Below, piece by piece: positions 45,501 through 56,152 of a stretch of DNA of 64,000 nucleotides. The stretch covers positions 2,666,001 to 2,730,000 of the forward strand of contig JANCIK010000007.1 of NCBI GenBank assembly GCA_028532985.1. The letters are read 5' to 3'. Under the pieces are notes generated by a model. The model worked only from the letters and a program-made list of their open reading frames with translations. It searched no databases and was not told the origin of the DNA. Source of the DNA: Stropharia rugosoannulata. Its lineage: Eukaryota; Basidiomycota; Agaricomycetes; Agaricales; Strophariaceae. Positions within the stretch are counted from its first letter, which is position 1; each line of letters begins with the position of its first letter. The translations under genes were made by a program, and so were the position numbers.

Positions 45501-47764
45501 AGTTGCTGGGTGTTGCTCCGAGTTCCAGTTCAATGGCGTGATCCCAAGGTCGACATTCTGGCAAGACATCAAAGGACTCCTTTGAGAAGACGTCCTTGAA
45601 GTCATGCAAATGGTTAGGAACGTCGTCGCGGAAGTCCTTCTGTCCAGAGTTGGACGCAAAGGCTTCTGCGAGCCGCTGGGACACGGTGGAGGTAGACTGA
45701 ATGAACTGGGACTCGGGGTAACGACGCCGCAAACAGCCGGTTGTCGTCGTCCTCCCAGACAGAGTGGAGGGCCTCTAGTAAGCTGCAAGCGTCCTTAGGA
45801 GCAGGCAGCGGTTCAACTTCCTCCAACTCCATCTCGGGACTTCGTCGTCATCGTCCTCCAGCTCCATAAGGAGGGGCATAGGGCCCTGGGTACAGGTCTC
45901 TACCGCTCTGATCTCTGCGCGAAGCTTAGACTTCTCCGCACGGATCTCATCACGGCACGTGGAGCACCGGCGTGGGCACCGTGACATCTTCACCTCTCCA
46001 GTGATCCAGTCCACTTCAGGGTTGTGTTCTCGGCCAAGTGTGGCCCAGAATCATATCCTGACGTCCGAGGTTGGTGACGGGAAGACGGCGCGTTCAGTGT
46101 GGTCCTTGTAGCGAAGGATGAGCTCCACAATGGACGTGATAGAGCCGTCTTCATTGAGTGAACCGTCAACGTTGTGGACTGGAATGGGGACCAAGAGAGG
46201 CGTTCCGTCAGCTTGTGCTGCTGGACGTACTGCGACTGATGAAGCACTGGTCAGCGCCGCAGTCAACCAGGGGCCTGAGGCGAAAACGCTGGCCCGTGTC
46301 CGTGGTCTCGATCTCCACTGGAAGGTGAAGGGAGTTGGGACTCGGAGTAGCGGCAATGGTGTAATGAGAGGAAGTGCGCGCTCCCAGCGGCGAGCACGGG
46401 CCTGGATGCGTAACGCAGCAATGGAGTGAGACTTGGGAGCAGGGGATTTAGGCGTGTCAGGCAGTCGTGAAGGTAGGTCTGGAACAGAAATAGATTCGCA
46501 GGGCTCTACCGACAGTACACTATAACGACTGCCACGCGCGAACGAGGGCACGCCGCTCACTCGTCGCGATGCACAAAATCCTCCTCCTCCTGGACATCAT
46601 CCTCCTTCCTTTCATCCACCGGCGGAATAGCATCCTCCTGGCCCTCCGCAGCGCATGTGCTCGAGTTGCTCCTGAAGCTCCGTGAGAGTCATGTGGCGAA
46701 TGTCGAAAGCCCGGGACAATCTCGAGAGATGTGACCAGGTTTACCACAGCGATAGCAGGTAGGGGGTGTCTTCCCAGCACTACGAGCACGATCAATGTCC
46801 ATGGGAGCGCCCAGAGGAAGAGCAGGGGCAGCAGGCGCGCGAGGGGCAGGAATAATGGGCAGAGAAGCACGTGGAACGGTTGCAGGGAGGCGGATGAACG
46901 CGAAGCCGCGGGGGGACCAGAAGGCGTAGGGTGTGCTGCACGGAAGAGCTGGTTGGTCTCGCGGTTGCGAGCAACCTCCACGGCGCGTTCATACCATCCC
47001 TGAAGCGAGGCGGGTCGACTCTCCGAGGGCAGGTTGGCGACTTGACTGTCCAGCGAAGGGGATAGACCACGACGGAACTTCATAATCAACGCCTTCTCGT
47101 CAATGTACCCAGACTTGAGGACAAGGTCCTTGAAGGCGTCGACGTATTCTTCAGCAGAGCGGCGGCCTTGATGTTAGGAGGTCCTCTCGAGGCGAGCTGA
47201 GCGTGCTCGGCCTCGTGCTGCTCGCAAAAATCGCGAATGAACACGGCTTCAAAGGCGTCCCAGCTACGCAGATTGAAGTCGGAAAATCCAGACATCATGG
47301 CGCGTTTCGAGAACTGGGCGGCGCGGCCCTCGCTCATGAAAGAAAGGGCCCAAAGAACTCGAGAGAATTCGTCAGGAAACTGCGAGCCAGCCAGGGCGAA
47401 ATAAATGGTGCAAGAATTAAGAAAAGAGCGCCCTTTTTCGCGTGAACCATCAAATGGTTTGGGAGACGCAGGTTTGAGGCGAGAGACAGTGGGAACTGCA
47501 GCTGCAGGAGCCGTGTGGGCGTCGAGATGAGGAGGGGATCACGAGGCGCAGGAGGGGCGGGTGCAGGTGCAGAATGCGAGCTGGCAAGTGTAGTCTCGAG
47601 GAGGGTGCGGATAGTGTGAAGGGAGCTCGAAACGTCGGCCAATTCCTTCCGAAAAATCGCGTTATTGTGGTCGACGTACTCCAGAAGCGACGTGAGGGTG
47701 AGGGCGGGTCTGGACAAGGTATTTCCGCCTCAGGGCTCGCAGAGGCGTCTGTATCCATCGACAT
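42594..47764 (-). pseudogene. Gag-pol remnants of the chromovirus, multiple frame breaks
   Basis: Successive frames carry the usual parts of the polyprotein. Gag is at 47764-46700, with a perfect knuckle CYRCGKPGHISRDC (46757-46716). A retropepsin region at 46400-46000 contains LVDCGA and MILGHTWLREHNPEVDW. Reverse transcriptase is at 45732-44734 with [10 protein letters not shown]. RNase H is at 44580-44280 with [10 protein letters not shown]. Integrase is at 44100-43200 with an HHCC finger (HHDTKVAGHAG, CKTCDLC), SVDFIVELP and LSDRGPQF. The chromodomain is at 42870-42720 with FLVKWKGYGYEENSWE. At least six switches of frame separate these, so no full polyprotein can be made. Described only; not restored. 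Confidence 0.9.
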
Positions 47765-47848
47765 CGAAGCAGGGAGGGTGTTGGAGTCCTAGGCCGTTTC
47801 CGAAGGCAGTAGGCGTCCAAAACTGGTCCCAGGCAGAGGCTTTTGTAC

Positions 47849-48311
47849 TGTAAGGGCGACTCTGCGCAGTGTCGAGCTCACACGAGACCTAGCAGAGGGA
47901 TTCCGAAGTTTATTAAGCTGTAAACTATAAATACAATAGAAGCGCACCTAGCAGAGGGATTCCGAAGACAAAAGCCTAAGGAAACCCGCTGCTGGGCGCC
48001 ACAGTACATAATAGAAGCGTTGATTGATGCGTGAGAATAAACTATACAGTTGATCCGCCACAAGAAGCCACCACATCACGTCCTCATGTGATGTGCATCA
48101 TACATCATATGCACAACACATGATGGACGTGTCCCATCAGTACGTCACATGATGTAAACCGCGCGCGCCTGTGCACAGTACACACTGCAGAGCATAGTGT
48201 ACACTGCACGGGCTGCGCGCGGCGTAAGAAATAAAAATAAAATAAAATAAAAGAAAGTGAAGGAAGACGAAATGAATAAAAATAAAGGGTGACGCACAGC
48301 GTCCCCTTACA
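47849..48311 (-). repeat. 5' LTR of the chromovirus
   Basis: 463 bp, matching the 3' LTR. It is followed at 48312-48316 by the duplicated GTTCC. Confidence 0.9.
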
Positions 48312-48316
48312 GTTCC

Positions 48317-48419
48317 GGCTCGCAATTGTGAGTTGTTTTGGGGTTTGGCTGGAAGCCGTGTGAAGCGCCCTCGCATTCAGTGCTTTCAGTGTGTGTTTGT
48401 GGTGTGGTTTCCGCGCCCA
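48317..48419 (+). repeat. Right LTR of the gag-only element, second part
   Basis: Last 103 bp of the interrupted LTR. Together with 41759-42119 it makes 464 bp, exactly the length of the left LTR. Confidence 0.85.
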
Positions 48420-48423
48420 TAGC

Positions 48424-48871
48424 ACGCACGAGCGTATCAGCGTGCACTAGCTAGTACAAACAACGCCCGGGATAGCCTTTGCAAGGTGCTCATAAGACAT
48501 GGGTAGAGTGAACACCACTGACGAATGCTGCTTACCAGGCAATGCAGAAGTAAAGCGCGAACGAAGAAAGGTAGAGGACTGGGGAAAGGCCCCGAGCAGC
48601 TGTTGCAGCGCACAATTAGGCCTAGCGTTTAAACCACAAAGTTTACTTACTGGTGATGGTGAGTATAACCAACAGCAAAAAGCCCCCCACACCAGCAATA
48701 ACCGCAAGGTAGTCGTCCATCCAAAGGTAGAGCTGGACGCATATATGAATGCGAAGGCCGAATGAGAATAGGGAGACAAAATGAAACAAAAAGAGGGTGA
48801 ACAGAACGCCTGAAGATAATGAACAGTCATAGTCCAGCTTAAAAGTAATGCTTACCCATAGAAAGAGCCAT
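48424..48871 (-). pseudogene. 5' part of the split rhodopsin-like gene
   Basis: From ATG at 48871, a very short first exon (Met-Ala-Leu-Ser-Met) joins one reading GVLFTLFLFHFVSLFSFGLR and then LYLWMDDYLAVIAGVGGFLL. The Trp-x-Asp-Asp-Tyr/Trp motif followed by a helix is the hallmark of the first third of fungal rhodopsin-domain proteins. A third exon gives LSPVLYLSSFALYFCIA. The reading then stops at the LTR boundary at 48420. The remaining helices lie on the far side of the nested retroelements at 38895. Confidence 0.55.
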
Positions 48872-51800
48872 CGGGTAGGAGAAATGTAGAGGTAAACAAA
48901 CTTTGCGCTTGGTGATGATGGTAAGATAAAGGAAAACTTATGTGACAGTTGGGTTTAAATACTAGATCAATATGTCCGGCATTTGAGTCTGAGTGAATTG
49001 ATGCAGATTGCCTATTGGTAGAGATACCTTGTCAGAGCCGAGAAAACATAGACAAATCTGCAAAACAAGGAAATAAGTTAGTGAGAAGTCGTGGAGAAGA
49101 CATCCGGCCATTTACAAAGCCCACAACCGTTGAAATTGTGACAAAAGCTGCTGTATTGGTATCTAGAGAAGCGTTACAGGTCACTGGAGGAAGAAAACGG
49201 CGAACTAATCTGTTCGCATTCCATAAACATCTCTGAATATGAGACGCTGAAAACCTTCATAACAGCCCAATTGTAAATGATTATTTCGTCGTTGGTATCT
49301 ATATGTTTCGTGAGGCGCTCAGTTGCAAGAAGAAAGACGACCTACGTATTTCTAACATGCAATTCATTTGCATAGCCGCCACATATGGGAACCACTTTAC
49401 GTTCCACAGACGCGGCTGTACAGCATACTAGCATGCATTTGAGGGAGGACATCAGGCATTGACGTCTTCGCACTTATAATAACAGGCTAAAACTTGAGAG
49501 ACAGATGGGTAGATGGATGTATCATGTGGTAGGTTTGGCTAGAGAATGCTTGAAGGCCATTCAAAGGAAATATTTGCAACAAAATGAACAGAAGATAGTC
49601 AAAGCAAATGCTTCAAATACTCTTGTTGCAAACGAGGACTTCCGTGTACATGTCATGCAAGGTGGTGGATAGGGGTCTGATGAACAGGATGCTTTGAGAT
49701 GAACGTGATGGATGCAACAACGCCGTCAAGAAATGAGAGGGAGCCGGTAGTTTCGAACGACGGCTTGACAATGTTTCCGAGAGGTACTGAAGCTTTTTCC
49801 GGGGTCGTTGGGGGAGGAGAAAAAGAACAAGACGAATGTAGCAATATCGTTGACAGGTGAGAGAGAGCTGTGGATTTCAACGATAGTTTAGCGAAACTTC
49901 ATAAGGCGTTGGGAGGTTGTGCTAGGGCTTGAGGAAGGGGGCAGACCCATGGGTGTATGCAGCAGTGATAAATGTAACAAACCCAGTTTAATACATAGCC
50001 TAGCCAGCAGGAAAGACCAGATCATGAAGAAGTACGAAGCAAGCTAGAAGAATTGTTTCGATACCTCAAGTTCCAAGTGCTACCTTCCGGAAGCCATTCT
50101 CCAACAGGATACGCGTAGGAAGCCAACGTTTCAACTGCGACAACAGCAGTTAACTGCACATTCGAATTGGGAAGTTCGTTTTGTAGTTCGTTCATGAAAG
50201 CACCAAACCAAGTAGAGAGACAAAGACAACTGAGGATACACATTCATGTGTCCATTTTCCGCTGATAAACAGGGTCTGTTTCATATAAGGTGGGGCGAAA
50301 GAAAGGGAAGGTTGGGGCGAGTGGGCCGCAGTTTATAGGCGGTGGGCAGGTTGTTGCATCATGTGATTCTACAAGCAAGCTTATCCGGACAGTGTAACTT
50401 CGTTGCTAAACCGTAGGCTAAGGCCCTCTTTTTCATTGCCTTTTGAACGACGTGTTCAATACGCATGGTGGCTCATTCACAGATTGGGTAAGTGTGCCGA
50501 CAGATACATTCAATGCTTTTTCTTAGATCTACCACAAGTGAACGAAACTAGCAAATATCAAACTGAAGACAAAGAGAATTCAGCATCCTCAAAACGATAT
50601 CCCAAACATCGAAGGCTTACTAGCGAAGACCCTGCTACTGTTTAAACGTGCGTGGTACTCATCATGAACAACTTGGTCTTGCTGACATACCACCAACATA
50701 TCGACACTTTCTCCCTGTATTACCATATGTATAGGTACCTGTACGTTGCTTTCTTGGGTTATCTTGTCCAACAGTGCTGAACGTTAGCAGCCACCTCTAT
50801 TCGAGGCAAGGAACTCTACCGAGGCAAAGCCACCCGACGTCGCCTCATTCAACCAACTACTTTTTTATGTCATCATCTGACGCAAGTTGAACGAACCCTT
50901 GCCCGCCACTCTACAACATCGTCAGACGCATCTCATTGTGGGAGAACACACATCCTCACTCACCGTATTATGAAAACTTCAGAAGGTTGGGTCGAGGCGG
51001 TTGAACCAAGGAAACGGGTTCGCGCGACGATACACAAAGTAAGTTGTTAGCCTTTTGACCACCATGTACGAACTTACTTAATTGAGGAATGACACAGCGT
51101 TAAGAGCACCGTCTTCTGTCCTCTGGTTTGTCAGGTCAAGACTGACACCGCAAGATTGCAGTTTCCCTTCTCCGTATCTTCGATGGACTGTCAACACTCC
51201 GTCCTTTTCTTTATACGCCGCCGAACTGAATCACCTAGCGTTTTAACATGCACAAATGCCTAATTTCCATGAGCAGCTACAAGTGATCAAGCGGCAATGC
51301 CACTCCAGAAAGACCTGAATGAAGTAGAATCGCAGGCCTTCGATGCCGGTGTCCCAAGGTAGTTCATCCTATCCTGCGCATGTTGATATTTCTACGCTGA
51401 TGGTTGATTATTTAGCACCGAACCCTGCTTCAATCGCTGTGTATCCCGTAACCAACTTCTGCTCTCTATTCGACCCAGAACCCGACGATTTAAGGTCAAC
51501 CGTTAAACGGAACAGATGTATCACGCTGGAAGCCACCGTGGACGGCCTGCATCGTGTCTCTGTCGAGTAAAATTGGTCCCCAACTGGCAGTATCATTCCA
51601 TACCTAGAAAGTTATATTATTTCAAGTCTTCCCCCTTCAATTTTCCTCCTACCTTCGTTATTGGTGGTTGCCATTGTCCTTTCCCCATGCCTCGTTATCG
51701 CCTCTCCATAAGGTCATCAGAAAAAGGCACCTCTTAATGGGACCACGTTATTTGAAGAATGAGCTCTATTCACCGACAGCGGCACCAGCTCATGGGTAAC

Positions 51801-54800
51801 AACAGTATTTCCCTAGTGACGAGCGGTGGCACCAATTTCACGGGTAACGGCAGTCTTCGCCCGGTGGCGAGAATCTTCAGCGATGCTTTCTTATCATCAC
51901 TGGACGAGTTTGGGCGAATCATGGCCAACTGGAGGCTCTGGGTGCGTTCAATGAACCAGTACGAGGGTATCGGGCCTGGCCCTTCTTTGCCAATTCCCTG
52001 TCGTCTGGAGAAGGCCAAACCGCAGAGCAATTTGTTCACTTCAGTGCATGAGGGCAGCGTTTCGTTGAGGACGCACTTATCCTCTCTTCGGCAGCATCTT
52101 GTTGAGCCAGCCAAATGTTGCAAGATGTAAAGCCTGGCCACTACACTTCTGTAACGACCAGCTGGCTTAAGACGTCGCCCAGACAAATCCGTCGATGCGG
52201 TTGTCGCGACTCAAAGCCGTGGCCATCCTAACGCTGACTCGTTTTTTTGGGTCGACGACTAGATGGCGAGTGACCCAGGCGTAGGCTAGCTGAGGCTGTT
52301 GAAGTCGAAGTAGCTGCTCCTATTGCGAGGTTCATGAGCGCTCGTCCCAGCTCATTGTCCTGTTGAGATGCTCAATAGGTCAGAATCTTGTGTCGTAGTC
52401 TGTGGACCCACTCATCCCAAGCTCCTGCCTTCGCCGTGTCGGTACATCCACCTCCCCACAGTACCGATGCTGGTTATGGAATGACTAGTATGTAGCTTCT
52501 GCTTGACGTATAACCTTCGTATAACCTGCTAACGCATCTACTTATCGATTGTGCTGTTTCAAGGTGGACTTTCTGTCAACATGGACCGTTTGCGGCTTCG
52601 AAATGTCTTAACAGCATCAGGGTTCCCGGTTTCTGCTTTCATCAACGACGCTGCTTACCTTTGCTTCCAGGTTTCTATCCGATTCCGCCTTTTGCATTGG
52701 TGACATGCTCGAGGAACAACAATTCTGTGGCGATATACGTACCTAGACTCTGAATTTTGCAATTTTGCGTGTTTCTCTTCGTTATTATTCTATCCGGCGC
52801 GAACTTCTCGATTTTAATCTCGTTCAAGCTTGTTGATTGAGGCAGGTTTGAGGGAATGATGCAGTGGAGTGTCAAGTGTGGTAAGTGATAGTGGCCGTAC
52901 TATTCAAAACGACTAATTTTGCCCTCAAGACTGCCTCCCCCTTGCCTCATTTAGATGTAGCATATTTGGCACTACTGGGCTGCCCTCTTCCTTTCTGAGC
53001 AGGATAAGCCAAAGAATCATTCCTTAGTTACTTTGCAGTTATAATACTTGAATATAAGCCATTTCTTCAATCCCAACTCCACCACTCCGTCCATAACTGA
53101 ATCAGAATTGAATCTTTTATACTAAACAGGCTCAGGAATGGCGTCAAATTCGGGGAGTATGCCTTCATTCACTCTCCCCCTATATGCATTTTTCTTCTGA
53201 CAGCTATAGACGTGCTGCATTGGTCCCATTTCTTGTCCACCATGGTCACTGATTCATTGTCGATCATCACTTTACAGAATGCCCATTCCGTCACGGCAAA
53301 ACTTAAGCCTTCCGACGTTCGTTATACGGTAAGCACATTCTAAACAGTCTTCACTGTTATTCGACTCGAAATTGCTTGCAGAGGAGCTAGGTTATCCCCG
53401 GGTTGTCATCATCCCCAAGCCATCCCTTTTAACCTCTTAGGAGACCAAGCCCGCCTCTTGTAGTAACAGTGTAGAACGCCATACCTTCCCGTCTCTCGCC
53501 TTTCTGCCAGTCCGCCTCTGCAAAGTGAGTAAATTCAGTTTCTTTTCGTTCCTCCAGCGTCGCGTTGCATGATCATCGTTTTTCGTCCACCTTCAGTCCA
53601 TTCCTCTACCCTTCACTGCCGCAGAATTTACTCGTTTTCCCCATGCCTCATCATTCCCCGTCAAGCCTCCACGCGTAGACTGCGGGACATCTCTTTGATG
53701 CACCACAGACCACTCACTCGGCAAATACTAGGGAAGGGTAGTCAATGTTTGAACCGTTCACCTTGGTGCAATAGTGGCCCCAGTGTCACGTATATCCCGT
53801 CCGTTCACCGCTCACCTGTACTTGATCCAAGGTCGCCATTCCCGTCCCCTACATCCCGTCCCCGTTCTCCGATGACTGTAACAACAACTCCCGTTGTTGG
53901 CTCCACTATCACCCACTTCCGCTTCCCTCCACAGCCATCCTCCGATGCTGGTTCCACCTCCATCCATCCCTGCCGTGCCAACACGGGGCTGTATATATCG
54001 TCACATAGGTGGGCTGGCCATGAAGGCGAGCGAACACCAATGCAAACACGAAAGTCTGCACTGAGAAAATGGACTTGGACGGGATGCTTTGAACCATCTG
54101 TCAGTAATGTCCCCCTAGCCATCCCCTTCGGCCCAGGGATGAGTACATAAACGGATAGTCACAGGCGTCCATCGTTTGAGAATCGAGAAACGCCTGCAGC
54201 ATATCACCCCTGGCTTTCGGCGATATGGGAGAACTCTTGTGGACGAGCGCAGAGGGCCGTAGTATGTTGACAGGCAGTTGCATATACATGGCGCAACGTA
54301 AATTGATGTGTATTCTGGTCTCGGTTAGGACGGTACATGCGCTCTACGGGCATAATCAACGAGGTGACCCTCCCCGCCCTCTTCCACGGGCACATACACT
54401 GACTCGCAGGTTCCGGTATTTGCGGCCTCAAACTATATATTTGGGATATTCACAGTTTAGTTTAAAGTCTTGAAGCGACTGATACTTTCCGAGCTGTGCT
54501 GATGATTCACGGCTGTTGCATTTCTGTTGGACCTCTCAAGGTTGGCGATGCGTAGTAGCGTAAGTGTTCATGATAAATTCACAATTTGTAGGTGGGGCCA
54601 AGACATGCATCTCGCAAGTCTACGCTCGAAGTCTAGATAATCGTGAGATGTTGACTCAATATTCTATTTACAGTTACAGCAGCATATTGCGAGGTGCGGC
54701 TCAAAATTTCGTATATCATGCACTTGCATTGCATGCCCATGTATATTTAGTACGTACATTAATTTTTTAATCCTGGCTTGGCGTACACTAATGAATATCA

Positions 54801-55139
54801 GCAACGTTGGGATTTGACAACTCTGAAGAGTATATTTTCGAGCAACTTTCGAGTTGCTTTGTTATTGCTTTGAGTTCTTTTTGTAAAATGTTTGTTGGAC
54901 ATTCGACGTTGCAGTAGTGCATTAGATAAGACTCCTAGGTATCTAATCGTATTTTATCTACACCTCTACAATTATCTCCTTTGTTATTTAATCGTAATCT
55001 CATGATCATTGCAATATCATTAGTGTTTCACATCTTATCTAGACAATCTAGAAAGCGTGACAGTTCCAAGGCTAAGTCACATACTTATATAAGCACACTT
55101 GACGGTCAATAAGACAATCGACATGATGCCGACACGTTC
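48872..55139. other. Right arm of the giant element, no confident gene
   Basis: About 6.3 kb with several weak frames: 50403-50645, 51343-51570, 51759-52130 and 53569-54150 on plus, and 49653-49880 and 50022-50243 on minus. A spliced piece may start at 50,971 (MKTSEGWVEAVEPRKRVRAT followed by GTAAGT). None has a domain pattern, and I could not join them. The stretch from about 50.9 to 54.2 kb is more GC-balanced than its flanks and could be a decayed captured gene. No tRNA or satellite repeat seen. Confidence 0.35.
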
Positions 55140-55192
55140 GTGACTTGACGTGACAATTCAGTCGGCGACATGACACCTAGATGTCCGCGGTG
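55140..55192 (-). repeat. Right terminal inverted repeat of the giant element
   Basis: Ends ATGTCCGCGGTG and is the reverse complement of the left terminus (18738-18790) with about three mismatches. Confidence 0.8.
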
Positions 55193-55195
55193 TTA
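55193..55195. repeat. Target site duplication TTA, right copy
   Basis: Directly follows the GTG terminus and matches TTA at 18735-18737. Confidence 0.6.
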
Positions 55196-55431
55196 TGCAC
55201 ATACTTAATTTTAGATTGCAACGTCTGGTATCACAGTCGCAAGAAACATGAAAAGGGTTTGATAACTTTGTATATATATACATAGCTTGACTACGTATTT
55301 AAACAGTAGTATACAGCTTCATCAATTCAATTTATATACCATTTCACTTTATTTCATTACATTCACCTTGAGATTTGCTAGGATTCACGCGCAATTCACA
55401 CGGTATGAGCACCTGTTGTGTGTTCAATCGC

Positions 55432-56152
55432 TCATACTTGGAAGACCTGAATAGCAGCGTCCAAAGCGGCATTAATGGTTTCTGCTGCCTGTAATAAAGC
55501 AGCCTGCTCCAAGATCTGAAAGCAGATTTGTAAACAGCTCGTCCAAAGAATTATAATGGACTAATACGTACTGGAACAACGTTCAATATTGCATCTTCAA
55601 ATTCCGTCACCAAGGATTGTACAAATGTAAGTACCCCAAAAACTGCCGGGGATACGAGGCTTTGAACCATTGGGACGCTATCGAACTGTGGCTTGGCTGT
55701 TCCAATTGCAGTTAAAGTAGTAGCAGCATTGGAGGCAAGAGCTGTCAAGATTGTAGCCAGGGTGGATACATCAGTCGAACTGACAGGGTCTGGAAGTGCC
55801 TAATGTATGTTTTTGTCAGTCTCAAGATGCAGAGATAATATATCATGTTTGATTGACCTGGGCGTCTGTTATAGCTTTCTGTCCAGCAGTTACAACGCCT
55901 TGGCCTGCCACGGCCAATTGCTGTCCAGGTAAACAAGATATATTAATGCCACAGTATAGACTTTATTCAATGAGAAAAACATACAACAAGGAGATTAACT
56001 GTCGGGGACGCTGTGAATGTGGAAAGTGCTCCATTGAATATAGTGATGTTTCCATTGATGTTGTTAACGTCGGCCTGTATATCCGCAACAGTTGCGGCAT
56101 AGCAGTATGTCGCTGCCAAAATGGTCGTGATTACGCTTGGGATGAACTTCAT
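55432..56152 (-). CDS. HsbA-type secreted cell-surface protein
   Basis: Small secreted proteins of this family bind hydrophobic surfaces or sit in the cell wall. Four exons (56152-55985, 55920-55858, 55799-55572, 55515-55432) give 180 residues, the usual length. A signal peptide (MKFIPSVITTILAATYCYA) is followed by ATVADIQADVNNINGNITIF and helices rich in Ala/Thr/Val, including a long helix TDVSTLATILTALASNAATT and the ending EQAALLQAAETINAALDAAI. No Cys in the mature part, which also fits. It lies just outside the giant element. Confidence 0.8.

Larger units (their letters stand above)
42120..48311 (-). mobile_element. Ty3/Gypsy chromovirus, 6.2 kb, recently inserted but defective
   Basis: Two LTRs of 463 bp (42120-42582 and 47849-48311) begin TGTAAGGG and end CCTTACA, and read as identical. 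The 5-bp duplication GTTCC flanks the element (42115-42119 and 48312-48316). The coding strand is minus. A polypurine tract (AAGGGGGGGTGA) lies just inside the left LTR as expected. Inside, on the minus strand and in order, are gag with a zinc knuckle, protease, reverse transcriptase, RNase H, integrase and a chromodomain, spread over many frames. Confidence 0.95.
38896..48419. mobile_element. Gag-only LTR retrotransposon, interrupted by a chromovirus
   Basis: LTR pair of 464 bp each: 38896-39359, and a second copy split into 41759-42119 and 48317-48419 by the chromovirus. Both LTRs begin TGATGAGCACGG and end CGCGCCCA. By eye they differ at around 14 positions, so the insertion is not recent. 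Without the inner element it is 3.3 kb. A purine-rich tract (GGGAGGAGATGA) precedes the second LTR. It encodes gag but no protease, reverse transcriptase or integrase and would need these in trans. I do not see a matching 5-bp target duplication (TGCGT left, TAGCA right). Confidence 0.85.
18738..55192. mobile_element. Giant CACTA/Plavaka-type DNA transposon (36.5 kb) with cargo
   Basis: Both ends carry the same inverted repeat, starting CACCGCGGACATCTAGGTGT on the left and reading the same on the minus strand on the right. The first 29 bases match perfectly and about 50 of 53 match overall. The ends are CAC...GTG as in CACTA elements, and the identical trinucleotide TTA flanks both. Just inside, short TGTCATG-like units are repeated, a subterminal pattern also typical of the group. 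The interior encodes a Plavaka-type transposase and at least five other gene models. A 9.5-kb nest of LTR retrotransposons sits inside, so the original size would be near 27 kb. The alternative is that the two ends belong to separate truncated elements; the matching duplication argues against this. Confidence 0.65.

Noticed and set aside
53569..54150. 193-codon plus-strand frame
   Set aside because: Ser/Pro/Arg-rich with an equally open opposite strand; no domain pattern or splice partners.
18738..55192. Starship-type giant element
   Set aside because: Starships have a tyrosine-recombinase captain at one end and lack long inverted repeats. Here the ends are CAC...GTG repeats and the enzyme is Plavaka-like.
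18738..55192. KDZ-type element with a TET/JBP dioxygenase
   Set aside because: I found no KDZ transposase signature and no His-x-Asp dioxygenase motif in any cargo frame.
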